In this document: positions 28,976 through 39,391 of the stretch, in pieces | How positions within the stretch are numbered: position 1 is the stretch's first letter | Layout of the letters: the number at the start of each line of letters is the position of its first letter | NCBI RefSeq assembly: GCF_000281045.1 | Contig: NW_008246071.1 | Location: forward strand, 896,208-960,207 | Origin: Saprolegnia diclina VS20 | Lineage: Eukaryota > Oomycota > Saprolegniomycetes > Saprolegniales > Saprolegniaceae | Length of the DNA stretch: 64,000 bases | Direction of reading: 5' to 3' | The notes under the pieces: model-generated | Database searches by the model: none | The model's input: only the letters and a program-made list of their open reading frames with translations | What the model was told of the DNA's origin: nothing | Position numbers and translations under genes: made by a program

Positions 28976-30285
28976 ATGGCGGACGAGAGCATGCGCAGCA
29001 TCGCCGACCTGCGCGACGGCGCAGCCCTCTGCTTTGCGATTGCCGAGGCCGTCGCCGTTGAGGACGATGACGTGGCCACGTGGCAGAACACGATCAAGTT
29101 CCTCGAGGGCTCGCTGGCCATTGCCAAGCAGCACCACGCCGAGTTTGTCAAGACCGCGGCCATGAGCGGGTCGGCGGGCGACAACCTCGTCTTCACGCTG
29201 CCCAAGGCGACCTGCATCTCGCCAAAAGGCAAGCTCGACATTGACTTTGGCGACTTCAACGTGACGATCACGGGCAAGGACTTTGTCGTCACGACGCCGT
29301 ACACGAACGTCGACGCGCTGCTCAAGCTGCCGCGCCACGTAACTCTGCCCTCTCGTCGCTACTGTCTGTATAGTGAATGCGTGTAGAACGCCGTGTCCAA
29401 GACCAAGGTCGCGTCGTACGAGTTTGTGCTGCGGCTGGAAAAGCCAGTGAGCTACCGCAAGTCGACGCTCAAGTACATTGCCTTTGACGTGAGCGCGACG
29501 AGCGCAGTGATTGCAAACGAAAACATCATCCTCCATGACGCTGCTTTGGAGAATGATACGACCATAACACAAGCCAAGCTCCATGCGGGCGTCCAGATGC
29601 AGCTGCAGAAGCTCATGAGCCACATCCGCGTCATCGCAGAGCCCACGACGGGCAACCAGCGCTACGTGAGCACGCACGGCGAATCGTTTGTCAAGTGCTA
29701 TCGCAAGACCACGAGTGGCCACCTCTTCTTTCTTCCTGAAGGGTGAATACCGGCCCTTTCTCCACGTCGATAAAATGATGCTGCCTGTCTAGGCTCTGCT
29801 TTTTGAACCCACCGCTCTTCTTGAGCCGAAGCGAAGTCGACGCGATCGAGACGGGCCGCAAGACGTCGCTGCACCTGCGGTCGTTCGACTTGGTCGTCGA
29901 CGTCGTTGGTGAACCCTCGGTCGAGTTCTCGATGGTCGAGAAGGAAGAGATGCCAAGCATTACCGAGTTTGTCAACATGTTCAAGGTGCTCAAGGACGAC
30001 GATGCGCGCGACAATCCGGACGAAAGCACGGGCGACACGCAAATGACGGTTGAAGAAGACTCGGAAGAAGACGACTCGGACTTTGTCATGGGCGCCGACT
30101 CGGACGACACGGACGACGACTACGACGACCTCTCGGGCTCGGCCTATAGTGATGATAGCGGTAGCGATACCGATATGGATGTTGGCATCGTCGACAGCCT
30201 CGCGGCAGCAGGCCAAACCATCGACGACGACGAGGAAGGTCCGCTCGGGCCGTTTCCCGACCAACACGGCATGGACGACATATAA
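28976..30285 (+). CDS. Rtt106-like (PH-fold) histone chaperone domain protein
   Basis: Three exons (28976-29338, 29387-29742, 29793-30285) join to 403 residues. An N-terminal helical part is followed by two pleckstrin-like segments: one beginning near GKLDIDFGDFNVTITGKDF, and a second with SFVKCYRKTTSGHLFFLPEG-LCFLNPPLFL and RSFDLVVDV. The second matches the Rttp106-like domain that is also found in the FACT subunit SSRP1/Pob3. The end is a long acidic tail (EEDSEEDDSDF and following), as in many histone chaperones. The protein is likely nuclear and acts on histones H3-H4 or H2A-H2B. It lacks an HMG box, so SSRP1 itself is less likely than an Rtt106-like protein. Confidence 0.72.
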
Positions 30286-30696
30286 TTTGTGTACAAATTC
30301 AACTGAATAAATATCATGACTGCACCGACCAGTGAGTGGGCCAACGGCTCGACACAAGTTGCGTGAGGACACTGGTGCAATTTCCAAGCACGTTCTTGTA
30401 CGAGGACGATGTGGGACAACAGTTTTGCATTATGGCGAGGTGCGATAGAGAGCCACGGTTGGACTGTGCCGATTGGCGAGAAGATGTCGAGAAAGTGCGT
30501 GGAAGCTGGACGATGAACCCTGTTGTCGACAAACATTGACTGGGGCAAATTTGAACCCCCGCCACGAGGTAGCACAGGGTGTGAGTGCCGGTCAACGTTA
30601 TTTGGGAGCAGAAAACGTATGGCACAAGGCAGGCTAACATCGATACAAGAAGACTCCAGAGTGATTTTCAGTTGACAATCTTCCGGCAAGTGCAGC
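30286..30696. other. Intergenic
   Basis: About 410 bases between the histone chaperone and the Smr gene. Short open frames only. Confidence 0.5.
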
Positions 30697-31290
30697 ATGA
30701 CCAACTCGAGCGTTCCGTCCGGCCTCGCCCTCACATGGAACTCGGTAATGATTTATCGACTGCCGAATTAACGAGCATGCTAATGTGTCGTGAGTATGTA
30801 GAATCTAGCCCAGCCCCATCGAGTGTCGACGGGAGTTGACTACATCTATGCCGAGTTCCACACGACTCACGAAGATGACCTTTTCCAAGAGTCGTACGAA
30901 AGGGCGAGGAGAGCGCTGGCGACGGGTGACTGGAACAGCTTTAATTGGGAGCTGGCTATCCAACGCGATATCAAGGAAAGACAGCAAGTGAAGATTATGA
31001 AGGCTGCCGACACTATCGCTCGCTCTCGCAATTGGAACTGCGTCGCGACGGGCCAGATCGACGTGCATTACCTCTCGCTCCAAGGCGCCAAACAGTTGCT
31101 TGCTGAGTTGCTGCCGCTCATGGAAGCCAAGGGGCACAAGAGTATATGCATCGTTGTTGGCGCCGGCAAGCACAGGAAACGCCAAGACCAGCAGCCTCTC
31201 TTGAATGGCGTCAAGGCCTACCTGCTCTGTCGTAAGAAACGCTTTCAGGACCACAAAATCTGGTATGGGGCGCTTATTGTGGAACTCTAA
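30697..31290 (+). CDS. DUF1771-Smr domain protein
   Basis: Exon 30802-31290 encodes a DUF1771-like helical segment ending in KIMKAADTIARSRN and a Smr domain (ATGQIDVHYLSLQGAKQLL ... ICIVVGAGKH). IDVHYLS replaces the usual DLHGLS and GAGKH the usual GKG, so catalytic signature residues are slightly altered. Smr domains bind or cut nucleic acids, and in eukaryotes they act in mRNA decay or on stalled ribosomes. The frame has no ATG of its own in front of the domain. A short first exon 30697-30744 (MTNSSVPSGLALTWNS) and a 57-nt GT...TAG intron complete it to 178 residues. The second exon is firm, the first exon is a proposal. Confidence 0.7.
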
Positions 31291-32799
31291 GTCGAAAATT
31301 GCTTCATCTAACCTCGTAAAGTAAAAAAGCACGTCTTTGACGTCAAAAGACATATGGTTCTGGGGAGTGGCTGGTAGAAACGCAATTGCGACGTAGTTGG
31401 CCTGGTTGTAGACGACATTACCCGAGGTCACGACACCCGTCGATTTGGTCAAGAACTTGGACTTGGCTCCGCCACCGTTGTCGCACCAGTAGTTGAAGCC
31501 CATGGCGTCGAGCGTGATTTTGGTGCCAGAGACTGCAATCAGCAGACCTTTCCTGTTATTACTCTAGCTCCTCAACATGCTTGTCCATGTCCTCTCGATC
31601 AACAATGCCACCAGCTCCAATAAACTTGCAATGAAGCTCAACAGTCCCGACGACGCGGACACCTTTGACGGTGGCAGCTCGACGGGTGTCTTGATCTCGG
31701 ATGCGGTTGTCTACAGCCCAGTGGACTGCCTCACGGTTGCGTTTTTACCAGTCTACTGCCTTGGAACCAGTTCGTTCTAGATCCTTGCAGCTAGACCAAC
31801 GCTGGGGTTGACACGATGATTGGCCATAAGTCGAGAGGCATTGCTGTGGATAGGCCACGTCATGAGCAGCGTCATGAGAATAACGGGGGACAGTGCATGG
31901 TGTACCATGATGGCCAACATCGTCATTACTAGGCCCGTGAATCTTGCCATTGCGTCGATAGCTCACGTCAATGCTTCCATCTAGTACCTGGGCGGGGCCA
32001 CAGACGCACGCCAGTAGCTTGACACTTTGATACTCTTTCGAACGAGTATCCGGACTCCGGATACACATGATCGGCGGCTGTGACACATGCCGGGGGTTTC
32101 CCACGCGCTGCTTCGCGTTTTTCACGTTTTGCACGGGCCGCGCTGTAATCCCAGCATGTGCAACAAACCGAACACGCGGACGCCGTAGAGGCGTCGACTG
32201 CAGCAGCAAGGCAGACGCATTCCTCCAGCGCTCAACGAGATCACGTTGCGAGCAAAGCAAGGTATAGTCATGTCGATGGCAGTATGAGCCAGCGAAAGGC
32301 CCCTCCTAGTCGTTTCTGCCCGTGCACATCGCGCCGGCAATGATAATGGCATGTTGTTCGAAACGCTATAGTTCCCAAGGAATATCGGATGTATCGGATA
32401 CTATCCTTCTACGTGTGGTTGCGGACGGTGACTTATGCATGCAGTTGCCCCTTGCTGTTGTCCGCTACAGTACTTGCTAACGTGCAGGCCAAAGTCGAGT
32501 CGAGGCTGCCGTTTTCACACACCTCTGTACGTCTGACGCGCGTTAACCTCTGGCCTTCCAAGCACAAGCGCAGCGTTGTCAATTGCTGACAGGCGAGGAA
32601 GACGACACTAAATGCACAGACGATCTCAATTCTCTGGCTCTACCGACCTGTTCGAGGCCGACTGCCTTGGCGCCAAAAATCACACAAACGTGTCCAGCGC
32701 GTGTGTTTTTCTATAACGCACGTTTTCCACGCGTCGACGCGGCTCGTTTCCCACGCCGGTTGGTCATTTCACATATATTTGCGGTCGACGAAGAGCAGC
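31291..32799. other. Intergenic with two facing coding-like fragments
   Basis: The minus strand at about 31291-31503 reads KSTGVVTSGNVVYNQANYV..AFLP, and the plus strand at 31577-31780 reads SSTGVLISDAVVYSPVD..VAFLP. The two share a clear pattern and face opposite ways. Neither has a recognisable family or a full-length frame. The rest (31781-32799) holds palindromic GGATAC motifs but no gene that I can support. Confidence 0.4.
32046..32064. promoter_or_regulatory. Inverted GTATCCGG / CCGGATAC pair
   Basis: Two inverted half-sites separated by 3 bases, 736 bp upstream of the PH-DEP-Sec14 gene. This is the same half-site as in the TATCCGGATA palindromes. Confidence 0.25.
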
Positions 32800-35169
32800 A
32801 TGCGCGGCAAGGTCCTCCTCCGCGCGTCCGAGTACCAGTGGATCACGCGCGTGATGGCGCTGGAGGCCGACGCGCTCCTCTTCTTCGAGGACACGGCCAA
32901 GCCCAGCAAGGCGAAGCTCGAGTCCGTGGACCTCATCGGCGCCACGTGCGAGGTCGTCGTCGTCTCGTCCGAGCACCTGCACTGCTTCCGCGTGCTCGAG
33001 GTCGACGCCGAGACAAAGTCGACAAAGGAGTGGATCCTCGACGCGCGCTCGTCGCAAGAAAAGCAGAATTGGATCTCGTCGATCCAGACCACGATCTTGA
33101 GCGTGAAGAAGACGACCCGCGTCGAGGCCGCGGCCGTCGTCGCCCACGAGAATGACGCCGACATTGACGCCAACAGCGGCATTGACCGCAAGCGCATCGA
33201 CGCCGCGCGACGCCTTGTGCACGACCTGCAGGCGCAGCGCGGTAGCCTTTTTCTCCGCGGGAAGGACGTCCTTGACATCCTCCAAAAGCACGTCGGGTGC
33301 AACTCTCGCACCGAAGCCCTCGTGCTCGGCAACACGCTCCTCAACGAAGGCTTTCTCAAGCACATGGTGTCGCAGTACACGTTGCTCGACGACGACTGCC
33401 TCTTTGAGACTGTCTCGCGCACGCAGTACAACCTCCACCGGCAATTCCACTACCAGCGCCAAGACGGGAGTGAACCCGCCGGCTCGGACGACGAAGACGA
33501 AGCCCAAGTCGGCCAGCAAAACCAAACGAACGGGTACTACTGCCCGGAGCTGCACAACCTCTTTGTGAGCATGCTCATCGAGATTGAGATCTTTTACGTC
33601 GTCGAGGACCCGCGCCCGGACGAGTCCTTGTCCATGTCGGCCGTCGACTTGGACCTGGACTTTTCGTCGTTTGACGCGTCCAAGGAGCTCACGCTAAAGG
33701 AGTGTTTTTACGGCAACGACGCGGTCACGTGCCTCATGAGCGTCGGCCTGCTCAACGAACAAGCAGCGCTCGTGCTCGGGAACCAGCTCCTCGCGCGCGG
33801 CTACTTTAGCCCCATGGACTCGGAGACGATTTCATTTGAGAATGCGCGGACGCGCTACGTGCTCTCGCCGGACGTCACGCGCTCGATTGCGCCGACGGCC
33901 GAAGAAACCATCATGGACCTCCAGTACCAAGAAGAGAAGTTCCGCTCCGACCTCAAGACCGCCATGGACGTGCGTCATCAGGGCATGCTCTGGCTCTGCG
34001 CGTCGATGGCCGCGCTTCTCCTCTTTGACAGCCTCCAAGAGATGAGCCTTGCGTACAAGGTCGCCTTTGTTGCGCTCTCGTGGCTCGGTAAGTATTTCCT
34101 CCACGACCCGCACGCGCAAGTGCCGACGATGCTCCCGACCATCGGACAGTACACCAAGCTCCCGCGGGCCAAGCGGGGCAGCTACGCGCCGCCCGTCGAG
34201 TCGATGGCACCGAGTTCCGAGGCCGATGCGCGGAAGCGCAGTGCGTCGGCGGCCGCCCTTCGCCATCGGTTCCCGAGCTCGGGCGACAAACATTCCACGC
34301 CCGAGACGCGCCAGCAGCACCAACAAGCGTTGGCGGCAACGGCGTCGACGGTGCTTGCGTCACTGAGCCCGGACGACCGCGACCGCCTCGCCACGTTCAA
34401 GTCGATGCTCGACTTTGACGAGGCCAGCGCGTTCCTCTTCACGGACGAGTACCTCTTTAGCGTCATGAACGTCAAGAACCGGACCATGAACTACGCGGCC
34501 GAGAAGCTCCAGCGCTGCATTGCGTGGCGCCAGGACTATGGCGCACCTTCGATTATGCTGCCCGACGTCCACATGCAGTTTGCCGGCTGCTCCATGTACT
34601 GGTACGGCTACGACTACATGAACCGTCCGATCTTTTGGGCGCGGCCGAAGCGGAAGGACTGGTCCAAGATGGATGCGGCCGTCGAGATCCGCGCACATGT
34701 ATTTATGATCGAGCTCGGCGTCAAGCACATGATGCCACCGGGCTGCACGACCTTTACGTTTGTGACCGACTGCGCCAACGTCGGGTACCGCGAGGTCGAC
34801 ATCCGCCTCATGAAGGGCCTCATGGAGGTCTGCTCGGGCAACTACCCGGACCGCATCGGGTCCATTTGCATTGGGCCACTCACGACGCTTGTCAAGACGC
34901 TCACGCGTATGTTGGCGCCGCTTTTGCCCGCGCGACTCCGGGAAAAAGCCAAATTCATGAAGTCGCCGGGCAAAGAACTCGAAGAGTTTATGCCGCCCGA
35001 GTACATTCCCACGTTCATGGGCGGGAAGGCCACGCACATGCTCAACCCGCACGGCCACCACGATGTCTTCGACTTTGAGTACATGCTCTCGTCCCAGAAG
35101 GAGCGCATGAAAGCGCTTCCGACCAAGACGCCCGAGTCGGCTGTCGTCTCGCACGCGCAGCCTCTCTAG
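32800..35169 (+). CDS. PH-DEP-DEP-membrane-Sec14 multidomain protein
   Basis: A 789-residue single-exon protein, probably acting at membranes in lipid-linked signalling. Residues 1-115 form a PH domain with its conserved Trp in the last helix (EKQNWISSIQTTI). Two DEP domains follow, near 137-210 (FLRGKDVLDILQKHVG) and 290-365 (FYGNDAVTCLMSVGL), each with the same ALVLGN(T/Q)LL segment. Residues 395-435 are hydrophobic (LWLCASMAALLLF and YKVAFVALSWLGKYF) and could be a membrane hairpin. A CRAL-TRIO N-terminal helix region and Sec14 lipid-binding domain (about 522-765, with MNRPIFWARP, VTDCANVGYREVD and NYPDRI) complete it. The ATG at 32800 begins exactly at the PH domain. The adjacent gene is a paralog of its C-terminal half. 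Confidence 0.85.
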   Translation: MRGKVLLRASEYQWITRVMALEADALLFFEDTAKPSKAKLESVDLIGATCEVVVVSSEHLHCFRVLEVDAETKSTKEWILDARSSQEKQNWISSIQTTILSVKKTTRVEAAAVVAHENDADIDANSGIDRKRIDAARRLVHDLQAQRGSLFLRGKDVLDILQKHVGCNSRTEALVLGNTLLNEGFLKHMVSQYTLLDDDCLFETVSRTQYNLHRQFHYQRQDGSEPAGSDDEDEAQVGQQNQTNGYYCPELHNLFVSMLIEIEIFYVVEDPRPDESLSMSAVDLDLDFSSFDASKELTLKECFYGNDAVTCLMSVGLLNEQAALVLGNQLLARGYFSPMDSETISFENARTRYVLSPDVTRSIAPTAEETIMDLQYQEEKFRSDLKTAMDVRHQGMLWLCASMAALLLFDSLQEMSLAYKVAFVALSWLGKYFLHDPHAQVPTMLPTIGQYTKLPRAKRGSYAPPVESMAPSSEADARKRSASAAALRHRFPSSGDKHSTPETRQQHQQALAATASTVLASLSPDDRDRLATFKSMLDFDEASAFLFTDEYLFSVMNVKNRTMNYAAEKLQRCIAWRQDYGAPSIMLPDVHMQFAGCSMYWYGYDYMNRPIFWARPKRKDWSKMDAAVEIRAHVFMIELGVKHMMPPGCTTFTFVTDCANVGYREVDIRLMKGLMEVCSGNYPDRIGSICIGPLTTLVKTLTRMLAPLLPARLREKAKFMKSPGKELEEFMPPEYIPTFMGGKATHMLNPHGHHDVFDFEYMLSSQKERMKALPTKTPESAVVSHAQPL

Positions 35170-35912
35170 TCGTCGTACACGTATAAGTTAACACCGCGTT
35201 CAAATATTCTGCGTCGAGCGCTGAAGATGGCCAAACCGACAAAAAAGTATCTTGGCGCCACAAGGAGGAATGCATCTCACTCAACTACCTCGCTCCCAAG
35301 TAGCCACCTTGAACCCATCCTTCTCTTCAAGGACAACCACCAGCAGGACCGCATCTCTGGCGGAAGCCTGCAGATCGGCCAGGAAGGGTCGTCGTGTCTG
35401 TGTGAATCTTTTTGCTATTTCAAAGTCCAACGCCGACCGTCCACTGACCTACAGACCGACGTCTACTAAGTACATGCAGTCGATGTCGTCGATGTCGTCC
35501 TCACTCTGGGCTTCAATTCTGAAAGGGATTTAGTATCTCGACTACTGTGACTTTAGTTAGTTGGTTGCTGTGCTTTGCAGCTCCTGCCCTTATGTCGTGG
35601 CGGTGCCACGTCGCCACGTCTGTGTGCTTGCATCATCGCGGAGGTTGCATCATACAAAGGTCAAGTCGAATGGCCACACGAGGAAGGACCGGCATTCTGG
35701 CCCGCTATAGAATTCGAATTCCGCAGACGTATACTCGATGTTTGTATGAAATTGTATTAGGGGAAAGAATGGGGTGCCCAGACACGCTGCGCTTTCAACC
35801 AATCCGAGATGAGGATTTGATATCAGGCGATGCCATTGGTGCAAAAGCGGCGTGCCCAGATTCGGAGAGATTCAGGGTTTAACGTCACGGCCAGTGCAGT
35901 AAGCAAGTGACC
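35170..35912. other. Intergenic between Sec14 paralogs
   Basis: About 740 bases. Some short open frames (for example 35227-35469) exist, but they have no family feature and I do not call them. Confidence 0.5.
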
Positions 35913-37145
35913 ATGGGTTCGAGCCACGTCAAGCCCCACGAGGGCATGCAATGGCTGGCCATGTCCTTCCTCGTCATCCTCTTCCTCGACAGCCTCGCCG
36001 AAGTCTCGTTCCTGCAGAAGGTCGTCCTCGTCGTGTGGTGCTTCCTCGGCAAAGTCTACCTCCACGACCTCCACGCGGTTGAAGTGCTCTCGTCGCCATC
36101 CCACTTTGCACCGAGCCTTCGCCGCGTGCACACGCCGTCGCGCCGAAGCAAATCCATGGACATCAAGCCGTCCAACCCGCAGGAGGCTGTGACGCCGTTG
36201 ACGACGCCCGTCCCGTCGCCCAAGGTCCACCGACACGCGAGTGACTTGACGCTCGAAAAGCCCACGCTGCGCACGACGTCAATGGCCTCGAATGCATCCA
36301 CTGTCTGCGATTCGGCGCCGCCGTCGCCAACGTCCAGCACGACCTCGACAGACGAATCGACGAGCCCGGATGGCTTGTCGCCTGTGGAGGTCGAGCGCGT
36401 CCAGACGTTCCGCAAGATGCTGCAGTCGACCGAGGAGGCCAAGTTCCTCTTGAAGGACGACTATCTCCACAGTGTCCTTAGCGTCCCGAACCGGTCGATC
36501 GAGTATGCTGCCGAGAAGCTCAACCGCATTCTCAGCTGGCGCACCGAGTACCGCGCCGGTAGCATCACGTCGGACGAGGTCGCACCGCAGCTGCGCAGTG
36601 GCTCCATGTACTGGTTTGGCTACGACTTGAAGCGCCGGCCGATTCTTTGGCTCCGACCGAAAAAGAAGGACTGGAGCACGATGGACAAGGACCTCGAGGT
36701 GCGCACGCACGTCTTTATGCTCGAGCTCGGCATCCGCGAGCTCATGCCGCCAGGTGTCTCGACCTTTACCCTGGTCACGGACTGCGCCAACGTCGGGTAC
36801 CGCGAGGTCGACATGCGCCTTACGAAGGCCATGATTGAGGTGTGCCAAGGCAACTACCCGGACCGCATCGACAACATTTGCGTCGGGCCGCTCACGCTGC
36901 TTGTCAAGACGCTCACCAAGATCATTTCGCCGCTGTTGCCGACGCGGCTCCGGGAAAAGGCGCATTTTATGGACACGCCGAGAGTCGATCTGCTCAAGGT
37001 CATGCCGCCGTCTGTGATCCCCACGTTCCTCGGCGGCTCGGCCGAGCACACGCTTCATCCCTCGGGCGACGGCTACGACTTTCACTACATGCTCGCCGCC
37101 CAGCGCCAGCGACTCGAGGCGCTGCTGATAGACCCGGTGGCGTAG
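35913..37145 (+). CDS. Sec14/CRAL-TRIO protein with N-terminal hydrophobic segment
   Basis: A 410-residue single-exon paralog of residues 385-789 of the preceding gene. It starts directly before the hydrophobic hairpin (GMQWLAMSFLVILFLDSLAE), has a Ser/Thr/Pro-rich linker, and then a CRAL-TRIO domain with LKDDYLHSVLSV, KRRPILWLRP, VTDCANVGYREVDMRL, NYPDRIDNI and GPLTLLVKTL. It lacks the PH and DEP modules. The likely role is binding or transfer of a phospholipid at a membrane. The ATG at 35913 (MGSSHVKPHEGMQWL) is used. An unseen upstream exon carrying PH-DEP modules is not supported by sequence in the spacer. Confidence 0.83.
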   Translation: MGSSHVKPHEGMQWLAMSFLVILFLDSLAEVSFLQKVVLVVWCFLGKVYLHDLHAVEVLSSPSHFAPSLRRVHTPSRRSKSMDIKPSNPQEAVTPLTTPVPSPKVHRHASDLTLEKPTLRTTSMASNASTVCDSAPPSPTSSTTSTDESTSPDGLSPVEVERVQTFRKMLQSTEEAKFLLKDDYLHSVLSVPNRSIEYAAEKLNRILSWRTEYRAGSITSDEVAPQLRSGSMYWFGYDLKRRPILWLRPKKKDWSTMDKDLEVRTHVFMLELGIRELMPPGVSTFTLVTDCANVGYREVDMRLTKAMIEVCQGNYPDRIDNICVGPLTLLVKTLTKIISPLLPTRLREKAHFMDTPRVDLLKVMPPSVIPTFLGGSAEHTLHPSGDGYDFHYMLAAQRQRLEALLIDPVA

Positions 37146-37225
37146 CGCTCGCCCCTATTTTATAACTCTTCAACTTTAGCAAATCAAGAATATATTTGAA
37201 TAATTTTGAATATTTTGTGACATCG

Positions 37226-37903
37226 CTACGTGGGATCGAGAGGCGCGTAGGCGGGACGAAGTGCACTCATGGCGGCAGCAGCGATCGCGAGCGGATCCGG
37301 ACGCCGCGCGTAGAGCGCGTCGACTTGGCTCGCCCACGCCTGGTCCTGGAGCCGGCTCGTGTGGTACGCTGTGTACGTAAAGAGCGATCGCCTAGTGCGA
37401 TGGTGCGGTGGTGACGTGGCAGTCTCATGGGCCATCACGGCCAAGAGCGTTTGAATCTTGAGCCTGTCCACGAGCACTCGCGGTATACTAGTGCGTTGTT
37501 CAACTGGGTTTTTCGACGTTGATGGTGGTGATGGTGGATGGTACGGTCGGCCAAGCCGGGCGAGTAGGGCAGCGGGCACGGGGACCTGCAAGCGCGTGTC
37601 GACCGGCGTTGCGTGAAGGCGACGAAGCTTGGCAACGACAAAGGTATTGAGCGCTGGCAGCGTTGGCGGCGCGCGTGTACGGCACGACGGTTGAAGCTCC
37701 TCGTCGTGCAGCAATGGGACAACGACATTGACGCCAAGCGGGTTGTCCAGTGACGCTGTGGGAACCTCGTCGAGCTCAAAGTCGTCGTCCGAATAGCCAT
37801 CGCCCGCATGAGCATCGATGGGCCCATCGTTGATGTTAAGGTCCTGCTCGTCGTCCTCGAAGGCGTCCTCAGCGTACGCGTCCCCTGAAGATCCGCTGCT
37901 CAT
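37226..37903 (-). CDS. Unknown acidic and proline-rich protein
   Basis: A 225-residue open frame that I do not recognise. It starts with acidic DDE/F-rich segments (AEDAFEDDEQ, YSDDDFELDE), has a Pro-rich middle (HPPSPPSTSKNP), and ends in a basic, helical C-terminus. The acidic DAY/SDDDFE pattern is reminiscent of ciliary and flagellar proteins, but this is too weak for a call. The codon choice (GTC, GCG, CGC rich) is like neighbouring genes. The ATG at 37903 (MSSGSSGD) is chosen; the frame stays open further upstream. It ends tail to tail with the Sec14 gene, 80 bp away. Confidence 0.55.
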   Translation of the reverse strand: MSSGSSGDAYAEDAFEDDEQDLNINDGPIDAHAGDGYSDDDFELDEVPTASLDNPLGVNVVVPLLHDEELQPSCRTRAPPTLPALNTFVVAKLRRLHATPVDTRLQVPVPAALLARLGRPYHPPSPPSTSKNPVEQRTSIPRVLVDRLKIQTLLAVMAHETATSPPHHRTRRSLFTYTAYHTSRLQDQAWASQVDALYARRPDPLAIAAAAMSALRPAYAPLDPT

Positions 37904-38920
37904 GCCAACGCGTTGCAGAAGCTGCGATCTTTTCCAAGTCGACGGGCTGCATCTCCGGTGCTCGGTGAGGCTGCACGCACGGCCATCCAGAGTCTCGATG
38001 GAAGTGAAGAATGACGCGTCTGTGGTGGAGTGCTCCCGAGGTGGGCAAGGTTTGCGCCGTGTTAGAACGCGATGGGTTCGTGTCGATATGAGCGAAGAGG
38101 CGTGCGGCCTAGCTGCCAATGTGTATATCCAAAGCTTTGTCCGTCAGCGTCTCACCTCGGTCTTGACCGCATTGAAAGCATCAGGCGTACTGCGCCCGTC
38201 CGCTCTAGGTCTGATGGAGCGTACATACACATAGAAGAAGTGAACTGACCGCGGCGGCACGAGTTTCACTGTCCACAGTCGACAGGGCGCTCGCTTGCGA
38301 CCTCCTTGCCGTATTCCCAACAGTTGTACGGTGGCGTGCTGAAGCAGCGGATTGAAAACACAGTTGGGGTCGAAGATCGCTGCAAAAACTACTGCATTTG
38401 CAACAGTTGTACGTCCAGACAGCACAATCATCAACGTGTTGATTGCCAATGAAAATGAAACTGTCGGTCCGCGCGTGGTCGACGGCGCCGGGTTTGCGAC
38501 AGCGCTTCCGCTCCAAAGCTCGCAGCACGTTTTGGCTCGCTCTTTTGAAGCTACTCGCGCCGTACAATGTGACGGTCGTCCAGCTCATCGCCCACATTGG
38601 CTTGACCTCTCTTTCTCGAGCCATCTGAAATGGATGCGTTTCATTGGCCCGATTTCAAAACCTTTATAGCCTATCACACGATGCCCGTCGCGATCTTGGC
38701 TTGTTGACACCGGCGCCCAGGTCTCCGATCACAACATGGACATTCCAAATGAAATCGCTCATACTTTGGAGGGGTGTAGAGACGACTCTGGAGAGCCCAT
38801 AAAACCAAGTCGCGTCGCCGTTCGATGCCTACAACGCGAGAAATTCGCGTTTAATGATTCCCAGACATGAGATCTCTCGGTTTCCATATATTATGCCGCC
38901 TTCTTCGACGCCCCGATAGA

Positions 38921-38950
38921 TCACATGACGGCAGGTCACATGACGGCAGG
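38921..38950. repeat. 15-bp tandem duplication
   Basis: The 15-mer TCACATGACGGCAGG occurs twice head to tail without change. Confidence 0.85.
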
Positions 38951-39120
38951 TCGCTTGTTTCCGTTCCATTGTTGCGACGGCTGGTCCTATGATGACCCGG
39001 CTCCAGCGATGACCGTCTTAGACTTTTCGATGTATTTTCTAGGCGCCAAGTACTCTCGACGCGACGCAGGACTTTGCCTCGCTACCTCAGCTCCTGGCAT
39101 CGTACCTCGCATCGAGTGCC

Positions 39121-39327
39121 ATGGATCCCGTCATAGTCGCGCTTGGTCTTGCTACGATCATCGTATTTAGTCGCTATGTTGTCCTGCAAAGATTTGACCG
39201 ACCGTCACGGGCCTCACCCGCGGCCACAAGCGTCGTAGGGCGACGACAGAAGAGCCAGACGAGCCCCCGCGCCGCCGCCTGCGCAGCCACGGACCGGCGA
39301 GCGAATGAAGAAGAAGGAGATTGCTAG
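39121..39327 (+). CDS. Possible small membrane protein
   Basis: A 68-codon frame starting MDPVIVALGLATIIVFSRY, one hydrophobic helix followed by a Ser/Arg/Ala-rich basic tail. It has no homolog that I recognise and could be chance. It ends just before the 60-bp repeat. Confidence 0.2.
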   Translation: MDPVIVALGLATIIVFSRYVVLQRFDRPSRASPAATSVVGRRQKSQTSPRAAACAATDRRANEEEGDC

Positions 39328-39330
39328 TCT

Positions 39331-39391
39331 CTACGTATGCGAAGTCTTTGTGTAATTATGAAGATAACGCGAAACACGTTCATATATATAT
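39331..39391 (+). repeat. 60-bp dispersed repeat, copy B
   Basis: This is the direct-strand copy of the repeat at 11485-11544 (opposite orientation). It runs from CTACGTATGCGAAG to CACGTTCATATATATA. Confidence 0.8.

Noticed and set aside
30541-30610. A tRNA-like stretch on the minus strand (GGTTCAAAT and partly pairing ends)
   Set aside because: It lacks the D-arm consensus and the arms cannot be folded to a cloverleaf of normal length.
31745-32260. A 171-codon minus-strand open frame
   Set aside because: No domain, unusual codon use compared with neighbouring genes, and Cys/His scattered without pattern.
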